A DNA stretch of 64,000 bases from CBDCUW01 sp963734865 (GTDB lineage Bacteria > Planctomycetota > Planctomycetia > Pirellulales > Pirellulaceae), in assembly GCA_963734865.1 (NCBI GenBank), contig CAVTIV010000007.1:496001-560000 (forward strand), in the 5' to 3' direction. This document shows, in pieces, positions 55,775 through 64,000 of this stretch. The position numbers and the translations under genes were made by a program. The notes under the pieces were generated by a model that was not told the DNA's origin, ran no database searches, and was given only the letters and a program-made list of their open reading frames with translations. Numbering within the stretch: position 1 is the stretch's first letter; each line of letters begins with the position of its first letter.

Positions 55775-57430
55775 ATGAAACGTAAGGTCCGACACTCTTG
55801 TCAGTGGACTCTGGTTGCCTGCCTGGTGACCATCATGGGCAGTAGCCCGGTATCCGCTGGCTGGTTCCTCCACAAGATTCAGTCCCGATCGTGCTGCGTC
55901 CCTGAACCCGTTTATTGTGTTCCGGTTTGCGAGCCCGTTTGTTGTCCACCTCCGCCGGTCCATTGCTGCCCGCCGGTAGTCTCCTGCTGCCCCTGCGGCT
56001 GTGGAATGCCGATCGCCGGCCCGGAGGTGATGATGGAGATCATCGAAAAGCCAATGGCTCACAGTGACAACGCGCCCCCGGTTCTCGTGCCGGCGGTTCC
56101 CGCCGAGTCCGCGCCGCCCGAACCCGAGCCGATTTCGGACTCCGACACCAAGCCACCGGTTGCCAAGCCACCGGTTGCCAAGCCACCGGTTGCCAAGCCA
56201 CCGGTCGCCAAACCACCGACCGCCAAGCCACCGGTTGCCGAACCACCCGCCGCCAAACCACCGGTTGCCGAACCACCCGCCGCCAAACCACCGGTTGCTG
56301 AACCACCCGCCGCCAAACCACCGGTTGCTGAACCACCCGCCGCCAAACCACCGGTTGCTGAACCGGCGAGTAAGGCTGGTGCGGTGGAGGACCCATTCAG
56401 TCAACCGCCAGCCGAACCCCCTGCGACGGATGCCCCCGCAGAGAAGCCGATCGACGATATCTTCGGTGCCGGTGCCAGCGATGCGCCTGCAGCCGATGCA
56501 CCGAAGGACAACGCGCTGGATGACCTGTTTGGCGATCCAAAGGCAACCGAGGCACCGGCAACCGACTCGGTCGATGACATCTTTGGCGGCGCCGATGCGG
56601 CACCGGCAACCGAGGCACCGGCGAGGCAACCGACTCGGTCGACGATATCTTTGGCGGCGCCGATGCGGCACCGGCAACCGAGGCACCGGCAACCGACTCG
56701 GTCGACGACATCTTTGGCGGCGCCGATGCGGCACCGGCAACCGAGGCACCGGCAACCGACTCGGTCGACGATATCTTTGGCGGCGCCGATGCGGCACCGC
56801 GCAACCGAGTCACCGGCAACCGACTCGGTCGACGATATCTTTGGCGGCGCCGATACGGCACCGGCCGACGCGCCGGCCGGCGGAGGACTGGACGATTTGT
56901 TCGGCGATCCACCGGCGGATCCGCCAGCAAGCGACGCGCCCACGAGTGATCCTCCTCCCGCGGGCGACGGCGGGCTGGATGACCTGTTCGGATCGCCGGA
57001 CGCGGCGCCAGCCGCGTCAGATTCCGTCGAGGATTTGTTTGGGATGCCCGAAGACGGCGACAGCTTGAAGACTTCGATCGACGATTTGTTTGGCGCCGCG
57101 GCGGTCAATGCGAGCGAGGAATCGATTGCTGAATTGCCCGCTCCGGCAGTCACTGCGGCGACCACTGGCATTCAAGTCGTCTCTTCCGGTGTCGAATCGA
57201 CTCATTCGCTGAGCGACACACGCGTTCGCGTTTGGATCGACAACACCGGACAGTATCACACCGAAGGTCGTCTGATCGAGCTCAACGCCGACAACGTTCG
57301 CCTGCTCAAGTCCAATGGTCGAACCTGTACGGTTCCCTATTCGCGACTTTGCGAGGCGGATGCGGCATACGTGACATCGATCCGATCGAATATCGAATCT
57401 TCACGAATCGCGCTGCTGATCAGCAAATAG
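55775..57430 (+). CDS. Exported repeat protein with Cys-rich N-terminus and C-terminal SHD1 domain
   Basis: About 551 residues from ATG 55775, with GGAGGAG ten bases upstream. A signal peptide is followed by a Cys/Pro-rich segment (CVPEPVYCVPVCEPVCCPPP), then PPVAK/PPAAK repeats, then 21-residue acidic repeats (DSVDDIFGGADAAPATEAPA) and an Asp/Pro-rich stretch with DDLFG motifs. The C-terminal 55 residues are an SHD1 domain (VRVWIDNTGQYHTEGRLIEL), which planctomycetes attach to many exported proteins. In the middle (about 56626-56800) the acidic repeats are read in the wrong frame because of a 5-base and a 1-base insertion that together restore the frame, producing a basic Arg/His-rich segment. 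Confidence 0.8.
   Translation: MKRKVRHSCQWTLVACLVTIMGSSPVSAGWFLHKIQSRSCCVPEPVYCVPVCEPVCCPPPPVHCCPPVVSCCPCGCGMPIAGPEVMMEIIEKPMAHSDNAPPVLVPAVPAESAPPEPEPISDSDTKPPVAKPPVAKPPVAKPPVAKPPTAKPPVAEPPAAKPPVAEPPAAKPPVAEPPAAKPPVAEPPAAKPPVAEPASKAGAVEDPFSQPPAEPPATDAPAEKPIDDIFGAGASDAPAADAPKDNALDDLFGDPKATEAPATDSVDDIFGGADAAPATEAPARQPTRSTISLAAPMRHRQPRHRQPTRSTTSLAAPMRHRQPRHRQPTRSTISLAAPMRHRATESPATDSVDDIFGGADTAPADAPAGGGLDDLFGDPPADPPASDAPTSDPPPAGDGGLDDLFGSPDAAPAASDSVEDLFGMPEDGDSLKTSIDDLFGAAAVNASEESIAELPAPAVTAATTGIQVVSSGVESTHSLSDTRVRVWIDNTGQYHTEGRLIELNADNVRLLKSNGRTCTVPYSRLCEADAAYVTSIRSNIESSRIALLISK
56150..56359 (+). repeat. Fourteen 15-base tandem repeats (coding for PPVAK/PPAAE-type pentapeptides)
   Basis: Units of AAGCCACCGGTTGCC and, from 56240 on, alternating GAACCACCCGCCGCC and AAACCACCGGTTGC(C/T). 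They encode a Pro-rich, extended spacer in the exported SHD1 protein. Copy number in such an array is likely to vary between strains. Confidence 0.9.
56564..56860 (+). repeat. 63-base tandem repeats (five units, two with insertions)
   Basis: Unit starts at 56564, 56632, 56695, 56758 and 56822. The 63-base unit encodes 21 acidic residues. The first interval carries five extra bases (a second GAGGC near 56621) and the fourth one extra base near 56800, so the reading frame is lost and regained inside the array. Confidence 0.88.
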
Positions 57431-57472
57431 GGATCGTCCTGATCGCCAAAGCTTGACGATCCAGACACAATG

Positions 57473-57505
57473 AACCGAGTTCGGCTGGCGCCGGGCTCGG
57501 TTTTT
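57473..57505 (+). terminator. Intrinsic terminator after the SHD1 protein gene
   Basis: AACCGAG ... CTCGGTT forms a seven-base outer stem around a GC-rich inner hairpin, followed by a run of T. It lies 42 bases after the stop codon. Confidence 0.8.
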
Positions 57506-57533
57506 CATTGGTTGGTTGCTGAAGGAACCTCGT

Positions 57534-58079
57534 ATGGACGGACAATTCGTCCGACTAACGCATTACGATCCCCGCTGGCGACAGGAGTTCCAGCAAACAC
57601 GGAGCAGCATTCTGCAGTCGTGTCAGGGCTGGGTCGTCGCGGTTGAGCATATCGGCAGCACTGCAATCGCTGGACTGATCGCCAGACCGACGATTGACGC
57701 GATCGCAGGCGTGACTTCGGGTGAGGCGTTGGAGCCAGCTGCGCTGTTGATCGAGGGTTTAAATTTCCGCCGCGTGGAGTCACCGAGTTGGGCGAGTGAA
57801 GCGATCGCACTTCGGAAACCACGTCACGCGAATCCCGCCGATCCCGAGCCGACGCATCAGGTGCTGTTGATGAGAGTGGAGTGTCCGGCCTGGAATCGAG
57901 CCCTCGAGGTGCGTGATTGGATGCTCAGCCATCGCGAAGATGCGGTCAGGTTCGAGGAGGCGAAGGTGGCCCGATGGCGGAACGGGGAGGGCGATCGGCA
58001 GCGATATCAGTCGGACAAGGCAATCTTCTTTGCCCACTTGGAGGACCAAATCGACGCCAGCAATCGGACGAGAGAGTGA
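57534..58079 (+). CDS. GrpB/UPF0157 family protein (nucleotidyltransferase fold)
   Basis: 181 residues from ATG 57534, with AAGGA eight bases upstream. The family signature VAVEHIGSTAIAGLIARPTIDAI is intact, as is the C-terminal YQSDKAIFFAHLEDQI. Structurally these proteins resemble nucleotidyltransferases, but their reaction is unknown. No obvious partner; it follows the terminator of the SHD1 gene. Confidence 0.87.
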   Translation: MDGQFVRLTHYDPRWRQEFQQTRSSILQSCQGWVVAVEHIGSTAIAGLIARPTIDAIAGVTSGEALEPAALLIEGLNFRRVESPSWASEAIALRKPRHANPADPEPTHQVLLMRVECPAWNRALEVRDWMLSHREDAVRFEEAKVARWRNGEGDRQRYQSDKAIFFAHLEDQIDASNRTRE

Positions 58080-58243
58080 TCAGCCATCGCGGCGTTCGAT
58101 TGCCGGCAGCTGCGTTACAATTTTCTGTCAGGCTATAATCGTGTGTCAGCCGATCATGCCCAGCGGCGAAGCGGCCGGAAAGTTCTCGCCGATCATGAAG
58201 TTGGCTTCGTCACTTCTGTTTCCTCTCTCGTTCACAATCATCG

Positions 58244-59906
58244 ATGCCTCGCAGCCGTCTCGGACCACTGGCAATCGAATCAAAGCTCGGCGACTACCCG
58301 TCGCAGAGTTCTGTCTGGCGAGCCGTTCATGTCCAGCTGCAACGTGCCGTCGCGGTGAAGGTGTTCTCGGTTCCCTTTGGTGCTACTCCGGCAGCCCGCT
58401 CCGAGCTTGCGCGTGAGTGGGAAATGCTGAAAAAGCTTCAGCACCCGGCGATCGCACGCTGTTTTGGAGGGGGATTCGAGGAAACCGACGCTTATTTGGC
58501 TCACGAACTGGTCGAAGGCGAAACACTCTCGTCGCAACTCGAGAGGCGAACCAGGCTGCCGTGGGAATCGGTTCTCGATCTTAGCGAGCCGATTATCCAG
58601 GCCATCGAATACCTGCACGCGCGGAATCTGATTCATGGCAAGCTGCAACCCGACAAGATCATCATCGCGGGACTCAGCCCGGTGCTGATCGATATCCGTG
58701 TGGATCGCTTCGCCACTCCATTTCGTAGCGGACGTCCGTCGTTGCCAAGTGAAATTGCTCTTTGCGCACCGGAGCTGGTCGAAGACCCCACGGCCGTATC
58801 GCCTCGTACCGACTTGTACTCGTTTGGGGCGATCCTCTATCTGACAATCACAGGCCGATCCCCGATCCGTGGTGAAACGCTTGCAGAGGTCTCTGCGAAC
58901 GTCGTTTCCGAGACGCCAGATTCGGTCGCCTCGATCGTGATGGATTGCCCGGTTTGGCTGGACAGATTGATTTCACAACTATTGAGCAAGAACCCATCGG
59001 CGCAGTCCTTACAGCGCCCAAGCCGTTCAGCTGGCACTGACCGAAGTGCGGCGTCGCGCGATGTCTCGCGCGGGTGTCGCCGAACACGCTTCGGCCGGTT
59101 TCAGCCCGCTCAACGTCACCGACCAGAAAGATCGTGATGAAGCACGCTTTTTATTGGGACATGATTCGCTCCATGCCCACGATCGAACGGTCGATGCAAC
59201 TCCCTGGCACGACAAGCCGTGGATCTTGATCGCCGCACTGGTTTTCATCCTTGCTGGCCTGGCATACTTTGCTTGGCCGCTGAACGAGGACCAAATGCGG
59301 CGACGTGCCGAGGAATTGTTGACCCAGGAGACTCGTTCGTCACTCAGCCAGGCAAAGACCAATTATCTGCAACCGATGTTGGTTCGATTCCCTGATGGAG
59401 AGCACGTCGAGTGGGCCCGCGAGCAGATCGATCGCGTTGACATGGTTCAAGCCGAATACGTGTTATCGGTCAAATTGAAACGGAATTTACCGCTGACAAA
59501 CGAGGGCGAACGATTGTACGCCGAGGCAAACCAATTCGAACGGTTTGGTGACGTCGCCACGGCTCTGGACCGCTACCGCAGCATGGAAACTTTATTGGCT
59601 GATGATCCGCAATACCTTCCGTTTGTGAATCTGGCACGCCGACAAATCGCCTCGATCGAGTACGCTGTGGGAGGCCAAGACGAAGCCGCCGCCATCATTC
59701 AGTCAAAGCTGGACAAGGCTCAACAGCTGTTAGCAGAGGGTAAAGTCGTGGCCGCTCGGCAAATCTGGTACAGCGTGATCGAACTGTACGGAAACAATGA
59801 CAACGTCGCCCCGCTGGTCGCTCGTGCTCAAGACCACTTGGCGGGCAACACCGCGGACGATGTCAAGTCAAACCGCCCTGGAGCGAAGAAAGTCAACGAT
59901 GAGTGA
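58244..59906 (+). CDS. Protein pseudokinase with C-terminal membrane helix and helical-repeat tail (one frameshift)
   Basis: About 553 residues read across one extra base near 59000-59010. The kinase fold spans about 12-270. Lys39 (AVAVKVF) is kept, but the Gly loop is lost (LGDYPSQSSVW), HRD is HGK (131-133, LIHGKLQPDK) and DFG is DIR, so the catalytic and metal-binding Asp residues are missing or displaced. APE (CAPELVED) and the helical lobe (SPRTDLYSFGAILYLTITG) remain. After the break: AVQLALTEVRRRA, a membrane helix (WILIAALVFILAGLAYFAWP) and an external TPR-like helical region. It probably acts as a scaffold or regulator. It overlaps the next gene by eight bases. Confidence 0.78.
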
Positions 59907-60264
59907 ATCGAATCGGCCTACACCGAATCGGCCCATTCGGAATCGGCCTATACTGGGCCAACGCGAATCTCCGATCGATGCTCAGTTGGCCGCACCACCG
60001 GCTGCCACGGACACATCGTACTCAAGGCCGCCATTCCGACCGCCGTCCTCCGGGGGTGAACTGCTGCAAAGTCGCGCCGCCGTGTTTGTCGCACTGTTCC
60101 TTGTTACCGGCGCGCTGGGCATTCCACTGCTGTGGGTCAACCGCAACTTCAGCACGACCGAACGCATCGTTTGGACGATCATCGTCACGATTTACACGGT
60201 CGGGCTATTGGCATTCCTGGCCTGGTTCATTTGGTGGTGGGTTTACAAACCGCTGTTCGGTTGA
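59899..60264 (+). CDS. Small membrane protein with two helices
   Basis: 121 residues from ATG 59899, overlapping the end of the pseudokinase gene by eight bases, so the two are translationally coupled. A Pro/Arg/Asn-rich N-terminus (NRPTPNRPIRNRPILGQ) precedes two membrane helices (AAVFVALFLVTGALGIPLLW and WTIIVTIYTVGLLAFLAWF). It probably works with the pseudokinase in the membrane. Its last 38 bases overlap, in convergent orientation, the end of the methyltransferase gene. Confidence 0.72.
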   Translation: MSESNRPTPNRPIRNRPILGQRESPIDAQLAAPPAATDTSYSRPPFRPPSSGGELLQSRAAVFVALFLVTGALGIPLLWVNRNFSTTERIVWTIIVTIYTVGLLAFLAWFIWWWVYKPLFG

Positions 60265-60880
60265 AATTGGCGAAGGCGTCTCGCTCGCGCCGTGAGATCT
60301 CTACGCGCACGCAGCGATAGACAAATGCTGGTGGCAGGTTGCGCCATACGGTCTGGCTCCGCTGAACCGTCGCAAACGTTTCGCGAAGACGCTGCGAAAA
60401 CCGGCGACCAGCCGGCAACACGACGCCCTGCCAGTAGGCAAACGTTGCGAACTGTGCCCCGGGGGGCAGCACTTCGAGCATCGCTTCCATGATCTCGCTT
60501 TGCAGTGACTGCGAGAAAGAGGCCCACGGCAAACCACAGATGATCGCATCGACGTGATCGATCGATTCGCGACGACACAATTCGGCAACGTTGACGACAC
60601 TGTCTTCGTAGACGGTGATTGATGGGCAGCGATTGCGAGTCACGGCCGCCAACTCAGCCGAGCGTTCGATCGCAAAGAACTTCGCATCCGGGTGCAGGCG
60701 ATCGACAATCGCCTCCGTAAAGACTCCGGTGCCGGGTCCAAATTCGACCACGCCTCGAACGGACTGCCAATCAAACCACTCCACCATCGTCTCGACCAAT
60801 CCGGGACTGCTCGGCGCGATCGCACCAACCTGCGTCGGATGACGCAGAAAGTTCTTTATGAAGGCCAGATGATCGCTCAT
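60227..60880 (-). CDS. SAM-dependent methyltransferase, PmtA-like (phospholipid N-methyltransferase type)
   Basis: 217 residues from ATG 60880. The N-terminus FIKNFLRHPTQVGAIAPSSP is typical of PmtA-type phosphatidylethanolamine N-methyltransferases. The SAM site is VVEFGPGTGVFTEAI with the acidic residue in FFAIERSAE, and ICGLPWASF resembles motif IV. It may methylate a membrane lipid head group; related rRNA dimethylase-like enzymes share parts of the pattern. The start is divergent from the ExbD pair. Confidence 0.82.
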   Translation of the reverse strand: MSDHLAFIKNFLRHPTQVGAIAPSSPGLVETMVEWFDWQSVRGVVEFGPGTGVFTEAIVDRLHPDAKFFAIERSAELAAVTRNRCPSITVYEDSVVNVAELCRRESIDHVDAIICGLPWASFSQSLQSEIMEAMLEVLPPGAQFATFAYWQGVVLPAGRRFSQRLRETFATVQRSQTVWRNLPPAFVYRCVRVEISRRERDAFANFNRTAVCKPTTK

Positions 60881-60998
60881 CAAGATTCCTTTCTCTGCTG
60901 TAACAAACCAGGGGTCGTGGCACGTTACCCGGCAAAACAGCTTTGACGAGGTTTGCGAAGCCTATCCCACCGACACCTGGTTTAGCTACCATGCATAG

Positions 60999-61421
60999 AT
61001 GCAAATTCCATCGTCAAGTGATCGACCCAGCGTTGGCGCGAATATGACGCCGATGATTGATGTCGTTTTTCTGCTGATCATTTTTTTTCTTGTCTCCAGC
61101 CATTTGGCCCGTCAAGAGAACCGATTGCCGTTGGACCTCCCCGTCGCCTCGACCTTTGATCGCCTTGATCCCGAGCGGGCGCCGCTGACGGTCAGCGTCG
61201 ATGCTGGCGGACACTGGCTCGTCGGAGGCGACGTCGTCGATGTCCGGTCCCTGCAGGCAGCGCTTCGTGATCATCGTGCAAAAGCGGGGCGGACCGCCGC
61301 TATCCGAATTCGATCCGATGGAGCGATCCAATACCACTTCGTTCAGGGGGTACTTCGTGAAGCCGCCCTGGCCGGAGTGACCGACGCATCCATCGCGGTT
61401 CGCCAGGAGCAAGTGCGATGA
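60999..61421 (+). CDS. ExbD/TolR family protein (first of two)
   Basis: 140 residues. The family start is clear: NMTPMIDVVFLLIIFFLVSS, with the Asp in the single membrane helix that conducts protons in ExbBD/TolQR motors. The periplasmic domain follows (LTVSVDAGGHWLVGGDVV, AAIRIRSDGAIQYHFVQGVL). It should work with an ExbB/TolQ partner, which is not next to it. The second ExbD starts inside its stop codon (ATGA), so the two are made together. Confidence 0.9.
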   Translation: MQIPSSSDRPSVGANMTPMIDVVFLLIIFFLVSSHLARQENRLPLDLPVASTFDRLDPERAPLTVSVDAGGHWLVGGDVVDVRSLQAALRDHRAKAGRTAAIRIRSDGAIQYHFVQGVLREAALAGVTDASIAVRQEQVR

Positions 61422-61861
61422 GAATCCCATCGTTACGAAGCGTTGTTCCGCCCGAAGTAAAAATGACGCCGATGATCGATGTTGTCTTTCTGTTGCTGGT
61501 TTTTTTTCTTTGGACCAGCAGTTTCGAGCTACCCGAGTTTGACTTACCCGGTGCGATCGCCGAACCGCCGGTCGGCGGCTCACGCCTCCGTAGCGACGTC
61601 ACACCACCGATCGAACCGTTCGAGGAGATTGTGATTCGCCTGCTCGCACAAGATGCGAACGTCGTGATCGAGTTCAATGGCCAACAGGTCGATGATGTAC
61701 GGGCGATGAAGGATCGGCTGGCCGAAATCATCGCGTTGGGAATCCAGCCGCCGGTGATCGTCGACCCGGCTGATCAAATCACGATGAACACGGCCGTCGA
61801 AGTTTATGATGCGGCTCGTGCCGCCGGTGCCGATCGTGTGTTGTTTGCTGTACGTCCCTGA
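61418..61861 (+). CDS. ExbD/TolR family protein (second of two)
   Basis: 147 residues. KMTPMIDVVFLLLVFFLWTS forms the membrane helix with the conserved Asp. The periplasmic part is VIRLLAQDANVVIEFNGQQV and QPPVIVDPADQITMNTAVEV. Two ExbD proteins probably form a heterodimer in one proton-driven motor. The repeat-rich exported protein that follows 18 bases later may be its partner or client. Confidence 0.9.
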   Translation: MRIPSLRSVVPPEVKMTPMIDVVFLLLVFFLWTSSFELPEFDLPGAIAEPPVGGSRLRSDVTPPIEPFEEIVIRLLAQDANVVIEFNGQQVDDVRAMKDRLAEIIALGIQPPVIVDPADQITMNTAVEVYDAARAAGADRVLFAVRP

Positions 61862-61879
61862 TTCACGAGCTCGAATCCG

Positions 61880-64000
61880 ATGATCACCATCAACATTCGG
61901 TTCGCCTGTCTGGCCATGCTACTGACCATGATGATGCCTCATCCGGGCATTGCCGATTCGCTTTGGCCGGCAGCCGTCAAACGTGCGACCAATGATCGTG
62001 ACGCCGACTTGTTGGCCGAGCTCGTTCGTTTGGGACGATATCAGGATGCCGCGAAGATCTGCCAGTCGAAGCTGGCCGCGGTCACTCCCCAAAGCGACGA
62101 TTCTGCGCTTTGGACGATCCGGTTGTCGGAAACCCTTGCGGCAGCGCAGATGACCAAGGGCGTGTTTGATGAGCCGCAGATCGCACTGGCTCAGAAACCG
62201 GTCACGGATCTTCTGGCCGCGTATCCCCGACATCCTCGTCATCTGTTCCTGGAAGCTCAGCTCGTTTCGGTCGAACGCGACGCGGCTAGACACGAGGTCA
62301 TCACCGTTGCCGTTTCTCCGCGGACGGACGATCGCATCGACCGGGCGATGAAACGGCTGTTGCGCACAACGGCCACGATTCTGGAGCTCGCCGGGAGGGT
62401 CGGTGACGCACATGCGCAATTGAACAACCAACGTGGGACTCGGGAATTTGCCTTGATTTCGGATTTGGTTCGCCTGCAACAACAATTGCAAATCGACGCT
62501 GTGTCGCTGTCGCTGATGCAAACCGAACTGTTCCCGCCTGGAAGCCAAGATCAGTTCGGGGCGGCATCGAAAGCCGAGGCGACGGCTGAGCAGGCAGCGA
62601 CGAAACTACCAGCAGATTCAGCCGCGCGCCGCGAAGTCGAACGACTGCGGATCGAAGCGATCGCTCGTGGTGAACAGTTCGAGGCGCCGAGTCCGAATTG
62701 ACCACGCTTGTTCGCGCGCTGCCAAAACCGATCCCCCTGAACATTCAAGCGATGCAAGTGCGGATCGACGTCGCGCGAAATCGACTGCGAGACGCCGCGC
62801 GCGGATCGAATCCTTCTATGGCACGTCACCGGAAAACGCCCCAACATCCATCGAAATGGATCTTGCTCGTTTGCAATACTTGCTAGCCCAGGGGGGGTCG
62901 GTCGGTGAGATCGGCAGCTGGTTGGACACCATCGAGCGCCGTGGCGGGCTTTACGCTCGCCGCCGTGCCGAAGCGATTTCATTGGCGAAACTCCGGGCGG
63001 CGGGAACGTCGCAGGCGGTTGACCCCGCGCTGGTCGCCGCGGCGGGCGAGGACTGGATACGACGTGGTGATGCTGGCCGCGCTGGCGAACTGTTCTCAGC
63101 CGCCGCGATCGCCGAACTCGATGGCGATCGCGCGATCCGGCAGGCGACGCAAGCAGCGGCGGCATTCATCAAGGCAGACCGACAGCGGGATGCCGCCGAA
63201 GTCCTGGCAACGGTCGCGATGGCCCATCCCGGCGCCGCAGGAGCGTCAGCGGCGCACTTGCAATCGGCCGTGTCGTATGCTGCCAGCGGTCTGACGGACG
63301 CCGCGGTGAGAGTCGAAGCAATCTTGTCGGCTAACTTAAAACAGTGGCCGGCCGGTGAACATGCAGCAGCGGCGCGCGGTTGGCTCGTGAAGTTGCTGTC
63401 GTCACAGAACCGCTACACAGAAGCTGCCGAAGTTGCCACACGACTTCCCGCCTCACTGATCACCAGTACCAACCTCGACGACGCAATCGAACGTTGGCGA
63501 ATCGCGATCGCGACGGGCACCTCGGAAACGCAGAAATCGATCATCCATCGAATGACAACAGCGTTCCGACCACTGCTGAATCATGAATTGGCGCAATCGC
63601 GTTATCGATCCGCCGCGGCGTACTTGCTGGATCGTGAGTTGTTGGCAGATCTGCCAGAGCGAGGTGAGGCAGTGAGTTCAGCAACAGACATATTCTGCGA
63701 TCAACTTCTCTCGTTTCGTCGCGGGCGTCCTGGCTCCGACAAGCTCGGTCCGCCACCGCTTCCTATTGCCGAAATTGCCACCTGGCGATTGATGCGTGAC
63801 GGACGCGAATATCCGCAACTGCGTCAATCGATCGCCACGACGATGAACGCCTGGCCCACCAATGATCAACCTTCGATGGAACATGCGGAGCGTCTGATCT
63901 GGCTAGGGCGAGTATCCGATGCGGTCACGATGTTGCACAAGCTGATTGAAGACTCATCGCATTCCGGCGAAACGATCAACGATGCCGCGGCGATGTTGGG
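61880..64000 (+). CDS. Exported helical-repeat (TPR-like) protein, partial, frame broken twice
   Basis: Runs off the right edge. The first frame (61880-62701) has a signal peptide (CLAMLLTMMMPHPGIADS) and helical repeats (LLAELVRLGRYQDAAKICQS). Near 62680-62700 and again near 62775-62815 the coding frame shifts back by one base; the middle piece reads LVRALPKPIPLNIQAMQVRI and the last frame is open from there to the window end (ESFYGTSPENAPTSIEMDLA, then LVAAAGEDWIRRGDAGRAGE, AAEVLATVAMAHPGAAGA). The whole visible part is over 700 residues of alpha-helical, Ala-rich repeats. It follows the two exbD genes by 18 bases and is probably in their operon. Confidence 0.7.

Noticed and set aside
55727..56797. 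Long minus-strand open frame of 356 codons opposite the SHD1 repeat protein
   Set aside because: It is the complement of the 15- and 63-base coding repeats; its product is low-complexity Arg/Pro or Gly/Trp repeats with no start context. The plus-strand gene has a strong ribosome site, a signal peptide and an SHD1 domain.
1..64000. Insertion sequences, phage genes, tRNA or rRNA genes
   Set aside because: No transposase or integrase motifs, no paired terminal inverted repeats around any gene, and no stretch I could recognise as tRNA or rRNA.

Overview
The window reads as a chromosomal segment of a planctomycete, most likely of the Pirellulaceae (Rhodopirellula-like) group. This is an inference from gene content: an ECF sigma factor next to a membrane-anchored Ser/Thr kinase, an SHD1-domain repeat protein, a futalosine-type UbiD decarboxylase, a planctomycete-style nitrate cluster and secreted proteins of unknown family. 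I see no rRNA, tRNA, CRISPR array, phage gene or transposase.

Layout. 1-5.2 kb (minus): a two-component pair, a Ser/Thr kinase with an external TAXI-type binding domain, and an ECF sigma factor. 5.4-18.5 kb: single metabolic and regulatory genes (thioredoxin-like lipoprotein, esterase, glycosyltransferase, trehalohydrolase TreZ, desaturase, flavoprotein, FHA/cyclase protein, unknown secreted proteins). 19.1-32.4 kb (plus): a nitrate-assimilation operon. 32.4-39.7 kb: hydrolase, 3-methyladenine glycosylase, amidohydrolase, SDR, UbiD and leucyl aminopeptidase. 39.8-46.5 kb (minus): part of a Tad/Flp pilus locus. 46.9-53.5 kb: Hpt protein, YyaL/DUF255 protein, gyrB, rnhA and a secreted protein. 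53.6-64 kb: a histidine kinase with a CxxCH motif, an SHD1 repeat protein, GrpB, a pseudokinase, a PmtA-like methyltransferase, two ExbD proteins and a large repeat-rich secreted protein that runs off the right edge.

How the genes work together. The nitrate operon runs from transport (nrtA, nrtB, two ATPases) through a GAF-domain protein to a membrane-anchored Fe-S/DmsC module with a cytoplasmic molybdopterin nitrate reductase, then a siroheme nitrite reductase and a flavoprotein reductase carrying an extra 4-Cys segment. A good sigma-54 promoter match lies upstream of nrtA. The pilus locus has two nearly identical Flp pilin genes. Each has its own copy of a promoter plus a long structured leader containing a GEMM-I (cyclic di-GMP class I) riboswitch. 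This duplicated, leader-controlled pilin pair is the most interesting regulatory structure in the window.

Data quality. About twelve apparent indels disrupt otherwise conserved genes (gyrB twice, nirA, the DmsBC fusion, the kinase/TAXI gene, both C-terminal region genes and others). Because gyrB is essential, many are probably sequencing or assembly errors. Broken genes are given as single features spanning all parts, with the break positions stated.
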